Assembly (NCBI GenBank): GCA_937893415.1
Contig: CALBWZ010000423.1
Span: 1 to 8,721, forward strand
Source of the DNA: an uncultured Comamonadaceae bacterium
GTDB taxonomy: Bacteria > Pseudomonadota > Gammaproteobacteria > Burkholderiales > Burkholderiaceae_C
Length of the DNA stretch: 8,721 bases
Reading direction: 5' to 3'
The notes under the pieces are model-generated. The model made no database searches, had not been told where the DNA came from, and saw only the letters and a program-made list of their open reading frames with translations. The first letter of the stretch is position 1, and each line of letters opens with the position of its first letter. Shown one piece after another: positions 1 to 5,891 of the stretch. The position numbers were made by a program, and so were the translations under genes.

Positions 1-948
1 ATTTATGAGCCGGAAGGCAACACGCCTGACTACTGGCGTACGGCGCGTGCGCTGTACGGCGCTGGTTTTAGAGCCGGCGAACTCATTCACAACTGCTTCT
101 CCTACCACTTCACACCAGCCGGCTCCATGATGGACTGCGCAGCACGGGCCTTGGGCTGCACCGTGTTTCCCGGCGGTATTGGCCAAACCGAACAGCAAGT
201 CATCGCCATGGCCGAATTGAAGCCTGCTGGCTACATAGGCACGCCTAGCTTTTTACGCATCATCTTAGACAAAGCAGCTGAAATGGGTATTGCCTTGCCC
301 AGCGTCACCAAAGCACTGGTGTCTGGCGAAGCGCTGCCACCGTCGTTGCGCGCTTGGTTTAAAGACCGCGGTATTGCCGTTTACCAGTGCTACGCCACCG
401 CCGACGTAGGCCTCATCGCCTATGAGACCAGTGCCTTAGAAGGCATGGTGATCGACGAAGGCGTCATTGTAGAAATTGTTCGCCCTGGCACTGGTGAGCC
501 AGTACCTGAGGGAGACGTTGGTGAGCTGGTCATCACCACACTCAACCCAGCCTACCCCCTGATTCGATTTGGCACAGGTGACCTGTCGGCGGTGCTAAGC
601 GGCAGCTGCCCAACAGGACGCACCAACAAACGCATCACAGGTTGGATGGGACGGGCTGACCAAACCACCAAAGTGCGCGGCATGTTTGTGCACCCGGGTC
701 AAGTTAATGATGTGATGCGCAAATTCCCCGAACTCACTGGACGCGCGCGCTTGGTGGTGACGGGTGCCATGGCCAACGATGCCATGGCACTGCACGTTGA
801 AGCGGAGTCCATCAGCGCCAGTCTCCTAGAACGCTTGGGCACCGCGGTGCGCGAAACCACCAAGCTGCGGGCTGACATTGTTACAGCGGCTCCAGGCTCA
901 TTGCCCAACGACGGCAAGGTCATTGAAGACGCTCGCAGTTACGACTAG
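1..948 (+). CDS. Phenylacetate-CoA ligase (PaaK)-family AMP-forming acyl-CoA synthetase, C-terminal part
   Basis: The frame is open from base 1, so the gene starts upstream; about 315 codons are visible, ending at TAG 946-948. Against a usual PaaK length of about 430 residues, roughly the first 115 are missing, including the Gly/Ser/Thr-rich ATP loop. Enzymes of this family activate an aromatic or other carboxylic acid with ATP to an acyl-adenylate and then form the CoA thioester in the cytoplasm. Visible family features, numbered from the window edge: GTPSFL near 80, VSGEALPP near 107, YPLIRFGTGDLS near 185 (the A7-type R-x-GD region), GRAD..TKVRGMFVHPGQV near 217 (hinge and start of the C-terminal lid), and DGK near 306, the probable adenylation lysine. 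The YATADVGL segment stands where PaaK has its YGLSE-type motif, so this is a divergent member and the substrate need not be phenylacetate. It converges on the flagellar operon and is probably unrelated to it. Confidence 0.85.
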   Translation: MYEPEGNTPDYWRTARALYGAGFRAGELIHNCFSYHFTPAGSMMDCAARALGCTVFPGGIGQTEQQVIAMAELKPAGYIGTPSFLRIILDKAAEMGIALPSVTKALVSGEALPPSLRAWFKDRGIAVYQCYATADVGLIAYETSALEGMVIDEGVIVEIVRPGTGEPVPEGDVGELVITTLNPAYPLIRFGTGDLSAVLSGSCPTGRTNKRITGWMGRADQTTKVRGMFVHPGQVNDVMRKFPELTGRARLVVTGAMANDAMALHVEAESISASLLERLGTAVRETTKLRADIVTAAPGSLPNDGKVIEDARSYD

Positions 949-985
949 ACCATGCGTTTTTAACTTGTAAGTGACCGCCTTATTT

Positions 986-1016
986 GAAGTGCCAGCAAGG
1001 GTTTTCAAGTGGCTTC
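986..1016. terminator. Weak symmetrical hairpin in the convergent gap, possible shared terminator
   Basis: Between the ligase stop (948) and the DUF1840 stop (1028), GAA (986-988) plus GCCA (991-994) can pair with TGGCTTC (1010-1016), leaving a 2-base bulge and a 15-base loop. Its place between two converging genes fits a bidirectional terminator. Neither side has a U-tract and the stem is short and imperfect, so this is only a candidate; termination may be Rho-dependent. Confidence 0.2.
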
Positions 1017-1027
1017 TCAACAAGGCC

Positions 1028-1378
1028 TTAGCTGACGGTCCAAGTCACAGCCACTTGCTCAGCAGCAGATGCGTTGAGCATGCTGATAACAGGCGTGAAA
1101 CGCTGCGCCCAACTCACACTGACTTGTTCATCCGCCCCGTCTTCATAACCTTGGACGGGGCTATGGCCTGTACCCACATTGGCTTGACTGGCGCCGTTGA
1201 CGTCGCCGCTGTGTGTGTCCGCATACGCGTTTAAGGCAGCTATGGCATTGGCCATCTCGCTTGGCTGCAATATACCCGCCATGTCGCCAGACTTGCCCCA
1301 AACACCCACCAGCACGTGGCCTTGGGCGTTGAACATCAAGATGTCTGCGCTCGCCTTAGATTTGAATTTAAACACCAC
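1028..1378 (-). CDS. DUF1840 domain-containing protein
   Basis: A 116-residue protein of unknown function. It opens with MVFKFKSKASADILMF, the characteristic start of DUF1840 proteins (M-x-x-KFKSKA-x-D-hydrophobic), followed by GILQPSEMANAIAALNA, the conserved I-x-P-x-x-M-x-x-AI/L-x-x-L stretch. The C-terminal block near 90-114 (AQRFTPVISMLNASAAEQVAVTW) matches the family's R-x-x-P-hydrophobic-x-x-ML...V-x-W ending. Residues ~55-86 are a polar linker. There is no signal peptide or membrane segment, so it is probably cytoplasmic. The start is GTG at 1378, with AAGGGA four bases upstream; a second GTG follows directly (1375), but the first gives the usual family N-terminus. It lies 39 bases after fliJ on the same strand and is probably read through from the operon, although the family is not known to be flagellar. 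Confidence 0.85.
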   Translation of the reverse strand: MVFKFKSKASADILMFNAQGHVLVGVWGKSGDMAGILQPSEMANAIAALNAYADTHSGDVNGASQANVGTGHSPVQGYEDGADEQVSVSWAQRFTPVISMLNASAAEQVAVTWTVS

Positions 1379-1417
1379 GTATTCCCTTATAGGCTATTTG
1401 TTCAGCTGCTCAAATCA

Positions 1418-1861
1418 TTATGCGTGACGCCAGCTATGGCGCATGGTGGCCAGCTCATCCATAGACCGTTGTGCTTGCTTGTCGGCCAGTTGTTTATTGG
1501 CTTTTTTATCGCGCTCTACCAGTTTTTTCATTTTCTCGAACTCAATCCTCGCCAGTTTGAGCTGGGTCAACATCGCATAACGCACGCTCACGGCGCGTAA
1601 ATAGCTGCGTTCGGCTTGGACAGACACGTCGATGAGTTGCACTAAAAATTGACGACAATTCACACTGTCAGCCAAGCTGCTGGTGCGCTCAAGCTCTGTG
1701 TGCTTGTCACGGTATTCAATCACCAGATTTGTCACACGCAGCCACTGCTTATTGAGTTCTTCTTCTTTGGCTTTAGACTCCCGAAGTTGCATCTCCAATC
1801 GGCTTACTTTTTTGAAGGCCTGCTCTGCCAAAGCTGGCCAAGGGCTGATGACTGTGCTCAT
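1418..1861 (-). CDS. fliJ: Flagellar export protein FliJ
   Basis: A 147-residue, strongly charged, helical protein of the usual FliJ length. FliJ is the stalk-like coiled coil that sits in the FliI hexamer, contacts the export gate protein FlhA and escorts export chaperones. Seen here: an N-terminal helix (about 11-60) rich in K/E/R with leucines at coiled-coil spacing, a short break, and a second long helix (about 75-140) containing the family stretch LARIEFEKMKKLVERD and ending in QAQRSMDELATMRH. No membrane segment. The ATG overlaps the fliI stop by 4 bases (ATGA, 1861-1858), with GGGAG seven bases upstream inside fliI, which points to translational coupling. Identification rests on helix pattern, the C-terminal motif and position after fliI. 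Confidence 0.93.
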   Translation of the reverse strand: MSTVISPWPALAEQAFKKVSRLEMQLRESKAKEEELNKQWLRVTNLVIEYRDKHTELERTSSLADSVNCRQFLVQLIDVSVQAERSYLRAVSVRYAMLTQLKLARIEFEKMKKLVERDKKANKQLADKQAQRSMDELATMRHSWRHA

Positions 1862-3192
1862 GCGGCAGCTCCCATGACACTGCTCAGCATCGCTTTAGAC
1901 ATGTCATAACCCACTTCTTCGTGCATATCTTGTTGCAGGAAACTGACCATTTCAGCGCGTTTGGCAATCGCTTGATCCAGCTCAGGGTTGGTACCAGCGT
2001 CGTAGGCACCCACTTGAATTAAGTCGTGATTTTGTTGATACAACGTCCACAAACGCCTGAACCGATTGGCACGCTTGAGGTCTTCAGGAGACAGCAGGTT
2101 TTGCATCACACGAGAGATAGAGCCTGTTAAGTCAATGGCAGGGTAGTGCGCCGCATCAGCCAAGGTGCGTGACAACATCACTTGGCCGTCTAACGAGGCA
2201 CGTGCAATGTCCACGATGGGATCGTTGCCGTCGTCGCTCTCGGCCAATACGGTGTAAATAGCTGTAATAGAGCCATAGCCATTTCGCCCAACGCCAGCCC
2301 GTTCAATCAGGTTGGGTAGCAAAGCGAATACCGACGGTGGGTAGCCTTTGGCAGTTGGCGGCTCGCCAACTGCCAAGCCAATTTCACGCTGCGCATGGGC
2401 AACACGGGTCAAGCTGTCGACCAGCATCAACACGTTTTTGCCCTGGTCTCTGAAGTACTCGGCAATCACGTGGGTCAGGTGCGTGGCTTTCAGACGCAAC
2501 ACTGGCGAGACGTTGGCAGGCGCTGCAATCACGACCGACTTGGCCAATCCCTCTGGGCCTAAGGATTCATTGATAAACGCTTGAACCTCTCGCCCACGCT
2601 CACCAATAAGGCCAATCACCACCACGTCTGCTTTGGTAAAGCGCGTGAGCATGCCCAACAGCACGCTCTTGCCCACACCAGATCCAGCGATCAGACCTAA
2701 GCGTTGACCACGGCCAACAGTCAGTACGCTGTTGATGGCTTTAACGCCGACGTCCAGCACTGAATCAATCGGACCACGTTCCATGGGGTTGATTGGGCGA
2801 CCCAGCAAACTTAAGCGCTCGCTGCAGACAGGTGCAGGCTTGCCATCAAGCGGCTCGCCGCGCCCGTCTATCACACGGCCCAATAACTCTGGACCCAAGT
2901 TCACTTGCGCCACCGCGCTGATGACACGCACCACCGCACCAGGACCAATGCCAGAGGTTTGGGTGAAGGGCATAAGGAACAAGGTTTTGTCGTTGAACCC
3001 CACCACCTCCGCCTCAACACGTGTGCCATCTGAGCCAATCACCTCGCACACTGCACCCAACGATGCCACCACGCCACGCGTTTCAAGCGTTAAGCCAACC
3101 GAACGCACCAGCGTGCCACTGCGTTCTGGGGCTGGACTGTGTACACGCTGCAAGTCTTTGCCAATCACGTCGTTGAAATCAAGCCTGGTCAT
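1858..3192 (-). CDS. fliI: Flagellum-specific ATPase FliI
   Basis: A 444-residue homologue of the F1 ATPase beta subunit. FliI forms a cytoplasmic hexamer under the export gate and uses ATP hydrolysis to help deliver flagellar substrates. Order of parts: N-terminal beta-barrel/FliH-contact region (1-~100); LLGRVIDGRGEPLDG (103-117), typical of FliI; P-loop AGSGVGKS (169-176); GLIGERGREV (194-203) with the catalytic-glutamate loop; Walker B NVLMLVDSLTR (253-263); GEPPTAKGYPPSVFALLPNLIERAG (276-300), diagnostic for the type III secretion/flagellar ATPases; and PAIDLTGSISR (351-361). All key nucleotide-binding residues are intact. The ATG at 3192 lies 14 bases inside the end of fliH, with AAGGA five bases before it; this start gives a normal length. 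Neighbours fliH and fliJ encode its regulator and its stalk. Confidence 0.98.
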   Translation of the reverse strand: MTRLDFNDVIGKDLQRVHSPAPERSGTLVRSVGLTLETRGVVASLGAVCEVIGSDGTRVEAEVVGFNDKTLFLMPFTQTSGIGPGAVVRVISAVAQVNLGPELLGRVIDGRGEPLDGKPAPVCSERLSLLGRPINPMERGPIDSVLDVGVKAINSVLTVGRGQRLGLIAGSGVGKSVLLGMLTRFTKADVVVIGLIGERGREVQAFINESLGPEGLAKSVVIAAPANVSPVLRLKATHLTHVIAEYFRDQGKNVLMLVDSLTRVAHAQREIGLAVGEPPTAKGYPPSVFALLPNLIERAGVGRNGYGSITAIYTVLAESDDGNDPIVDIARASLDGQVMLSRTLADAAHYPAIDLTGSISRVMQNLLSPEDLKRANRFRRLWTLYQQNHDLIQVGAYDAGTNPELDQAIAKRAEMVSFLQQDMHEEVGYDMSKAMLSSVMGAAA

Positions 3193-4741
3193 CGGTGTCC
3201 TTGCTGGCTTTAAATGGTGGCTGCTTGTCTAGGTCGCCTGTATCTGTATATGTATCTTCAGTCGCATCGGTGTCGTCACGCGCATCTGCAGCGACCTTCA
3301 CCACCGTTTCTGATGGCTGACCTGCACCCATGTGGTCACTGACTGGTTCGATACCAGACACGTCGTGTGCTGGCGTATTCAAACCAAAGTCGCTCACCTC
3401 GTCATCCAAGGCATCAATAGCACCCATCTGATCAATACCCGTTATGGCCTGCTCACCGGGTGGCACGGCCTGGTCGTTGGCGGCTACATCACGTTGAACC
3501 GCTGCGTCTTGGCTGCTCTCAATATCTTGTGCGTGACCTGCGGCCTCGGCATTGTGCGGGACATGCTGCTGCTTGGCTGCGCTTGCGCCACTCACTTCTT
3601 GTGCATCCTCTGTGGCGTGCATGCGCTGCAACACAGAGGCCTTGGTTCCCCAAGCTCCACCTTGTTGCAAGACTTGACTCGCGTCTAGCCATGAGGATTT
3701 ATCAATGAGTAACTCATCCGCCAAATGGCTCAAGCGGTTGTCAATCAAGTCTTGAACAACCGCGTCGTTGTTGGTGACCCGAACGCTACCGCGCAGCATC
3801 GTTTTGTCTGACACCATCACCACGCCTGCACCCAGTTCTTTGTCTGCACGTTTGATGGCGGCCATGTCGTCAGGGTGCAGGGCAACGCGCACCCGTTTAC
3901 CTGGGTTGTCAATATGCTCAAGTGCGGCTTGCACCAAGCGTTCAATAGCGCTGCTATCGAGCATCAATTCACCGCGCACCAACTCTTCAGCCAAATGCAA
4001 CGCCAGACGTTTCAACGGCTCAAAATGCCGCGTTGCATCATCATTCAACGTGGCCATGTCGTTCGCTGCCTGTGTCAAAGCGGCAATGGCTGTGCCTAAC
4101 TCTGACAACGCGCCACTGCGGCCAGCGGCTTCGCCAGCCACCATACCTTGTGCCAAACCAGCCTCCATACCTGCAGCTTTGCCCGCCTCAAAAGAGGCTT
4201 GCTGGGCTTGAACTAAATCGGTGCTAATGACACCAGGCAGCGCAGCGGTCGTGTCGCTTAAGTTGGTGGTTGCACCCGTTGTTGAATGGTGTTGTGAATC
4301 GGATTGTCCACCAGCTTGCGCAGGGTCTGTTGGGCCTGATGTGCGCGCGTCCATGCCGTGTGCATCGCTACCAACGTCTGGGTTGCTGACCGCCGCAACA
4401 GCATCAGCGTCGACATCAGTGACAACTGACCCGCTGGATTCGGATTGTTCAGTATCTGCAACAAACGCCTCACCCACTTCAGGCGGTTTGCCATCTTTTA
4501 GAAATGCCTCAGGCGTCTCAGAAACAGGGCTTTCATTTTGCGAACTGCCAGGCTGCTGCTTGAGTGCCGCAATCTCTTCCTGGTTCAACACCTTGGGTGA
4601 CCAAGACTCAAATTGACCTGTTCCGAAGCTGTCCCAGTTTTTTTTCTGGTAGTCGGCTTGCAGGTCAACGCGCTTCTTAAGCAGCGCGCTGAGGGCCCAC
4701 TCAGGCTTGGGTAGCGTGGCCAATAGATTAGACAAATCCAT
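3179..4741 (-). CDS. fliH: Flagellar assembly protein FliH, with long acidic C-terminal tail
   Basis: FliH is the dimeric peripheral stalk that binds FliI and tethers it to the C ring (FliN) and FlhA. Numbered from ATG 4741 (520 residues): a conserved N-terminal segment with tryptophans at 36 and 47 (NWDSFGTGQFESW), the kind of Trp-bearing stretch FliH uses for docking; a disordered linker ~64-178; glycines at 187, 191, 195, 199, 203 and 207, six in strict G-x-x-x-G register, the helix signature of FliH; and the FliH/YscL core from ~211 to ~350, including VRVALHPDDM and LRGSVRV. Usual FliH length is about 230-270; the excess is the linker and a tail of ~147 residues with about 32 D/E against 7 K/R. 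A GTG directly upstream (4744) is an alternative start; GGTGGGA is 7 bases before the ATG and 4 before the GTG. It overlaps fliG by 14 bases and fliI by 14. Confidence 0.93.
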   Translation of the reverse strand: MDLSNLLATLPKPEWALSALLKKRVDLQADYQKKNWDSFGTGQFESWSPKVLNQEEIAALKQQPGSSQNESPVSETPEAFLKDGKPPEVGEAFVADTEQSESSGSVVTDVDADAVAAVSNPDVGSDAHGMDARTSGPTDPAQAGGQSDSQHHSTTGATTNLSDTTAALPGVISTDLVQAQQASFEAGKAAGMEAGLAQGMVAGEAAGRSGALSELGTAIAALTQAANDMATLNDDATRHFEPLKRLALHLAEELVRGELMLDSSAIERLVQAALEHIDNPGKRVRVALHPDDMAAIKRADKELGAGVVMVSDKTMLRGSVRVTNNDAVVQDLIDNRLSHLADELLIDKSSWLDASQVLQQGGAWGTKASVLQRMHATEDAQEVSGASAAKQQHVPHNAEAAGHAQDIESSQDAAVQRDVAANDQAVPPGEQAITGIDQMGAIDALDDEVSDFGLNTPAHDVSGIEPVSDHMGAGQPSETVVKVAADARDDTDATEDTYTDTGDLDKQPPFKASKDTDDQA

Positions 4742-5855
4742 CACCGCGTCCCACCAACATCAACTCACCAGCATCCGACATTTTTTTAGCCATACGCATG
4801 ATGTTCTTTTGCGCCTCTTCCACATCAGCAATGCGCAATGGGCCTTTGGCTTCCATCTCGTCCATAAACATGGCACGTGCACGTGTGGACATGTTGCCAA
4901 AGAATTTCTCCTGCACAAAATCTGCAGCACCTTTGAGGGCTGTCATCAGCATGTCGGGCTCTACGGCGCGCATGAGTGTCTGGATACCCCTGTTGTCAAC
5001 ACCAGACAAGTTCTCAAAGGTGAACATGTTGTCTTGAATTTTTTGCGTCAGCTCAGCGTCTAAGCTGGTGAGGTCAGCCATCACCGAGGACTCCAAATCT
5101 GCTTTCGCGAAGTTCATAATTTTGGCTGCCGCCTTAACGCCACCAAAGCTTGAAGACTGCGCTGAAGAGTTGTTGGAGAACTGCGACTTCATAATGGCCT
5201 CCAGCTCTTCCATGGCAGACGGTTGCACCGTCTCAAGACTGGCAACACGCTGCATTATTTCGGCGCGCGCTGCTGGGTTTAAAAACGCCAACACGTCCGC
5301 AGCCACGTCGTATTCCAACACTGACAAAATGATCGCAGTCACCTGTGGGTGCTCGCCGCGAATCATCTCGGCAATCGAACGCGCGTCCATCCACTTCAAA
5401 ATATCAAGCCCTTTGCTACCTTGCCCAGGCATGATGCGACTCAGCACGGAGGCTGCTTTATCGGGACCCAATGCACGTTTCAGAACTTTCTCAACATACT
5501 CATTGGTACCCAAACCCAAGCTGGTTTGCTTTTTAAGCGTAGCCACAAAATCATCAAGCACAGCGTTGACAACTTCTTGCGACAAGTCAGACAGAGCCAC
5601 CATTGCGCCGCCTAAGGCCTGAACCTCTTTAGGATTCATGTAACGGATGATGTCTGAGGCTTGCTGCTCACCCAACAACAGCACCAACACCGCTGCGCGT
5701 TGTGTACCGTTTAGCTCGGCCAACTCTTCTTGTAACGCCTCATCCATGGCAGCTGCTTCTGCCGGCTTGGCAACTGCAGTGCCTTTGCCACCTTTGCCTG
5801 CCTTGCCATCCTTGGCCGCTTTTGCGTCTTTTTTCTTGTCGTCTTTTTCAGCCAT
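4728..5855 (-). CDS. fliG: Flagellar motor switch protein FliG
   Basis: A 375-residue FliG, the rotor protein bound to the cytoplasmic face of the MS ring (FliF) that interacts with MotA for torque and with FliM for switching. The N-terminal domain starts near LNGTQRAAVLVLLLGEQQAS (48-67). The FliM-contact EHPQ motif is at 168-171. The C-terminal torque domain (~265-375) carries FENLSGVDNRGIQ and ALKGA. Aligning by eye to E. coli FliG, the torque-helix charges K264, R281, D288, D289 and R297 correspond to K308, R325, D332, E333 and R341, so all charges are kept, with one Asp-to-Glu change. E. coli FliG has 331 residues; the 44-residue excess is all at the N-terminus, a K/A/G/D-rich low-complexity stretch. 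The ATG at 5855 has AAGGA about ten bases upstream, which supports translation of the extension. The gap to fliF is 36 bases. Confidence 0.98.
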   Translation of the reverse strand: MAEKDDKKKDAKAAKDGKAGKGGKGTAVAKPAEAAAMDEALQEELAELNGTQRAAVLVLLLGEQQASDIIRYMNPKEVQALGGAMVALSDLSQEVVNAVLDDFVATLKKQTSLGLGTNEYVEKVLKRALGPDKAASVLSRIMPGQGSKGLDILKWMDARSIAEMIRGEHPQVTAIILSVLEYDVAADVLAFLNPAARAEIMQRVASLETVQPSAMEELEAIMKSQFSNNSSAQSSSFGGVKAAAKIMNFAKADLESSVMADLTSLDAELTQKIQDNMFTFENLSGVDNRGIQTLMRAVEPDMLMTALKGAADFVQEKFFGNMSTRARAMFMDEMEAKGPLRIADVEEAQKNIMRMAKKMSDAGELMLVGRGDGFV

Positions 5856-5891
5856 GATGGTGTGTTCCTTGAATAATGTGTGGCGCTTGCA

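Noticed and set aside
934..961. CGCA...TGCG with a T5 run just after the ligase stop, resembling an intrinsic terminator
   Set aside because: The stem is only 4 bp with a 15-base loop and half of it lies inside the coding end; this is easily due to chance.
971..1234. 87-codon plus-strand frame just after the ligase gene
   Set aside because: Most of it is antisense to the DUF1840 gene, which has clear family motifs; the product resembles nothing I know.
3332..3688. 118-codon hydrophobic open frame on the plus strand opposite the FliH tail
   Set aside because: It is antisense to an Ala/Asp/Gln-rich coding region, which naturally produces such frames; I see no ribosome site or recognisable family, and the whole stretch is accounted for by FliH.
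4258..4494. 78-codon frame on the minus strand inside fliH, shifted relative to it
   Set aside because: It overlaps the unfolded FliH linker; fliH itself is open through the whole stretch with FliH motifs on both sides, so neither a nested gene nor a frameshift is needed.
5820..5845. A-runs (minus strand) in the FliG N-terminal extension as a possible programmed frameshift site
   Set aside because: The six-A run followed by G is read as AAA AAA GAC, so it is not in the A-AAA-AAG phase needed for a slippery heptamer; it simply encodes lysines.
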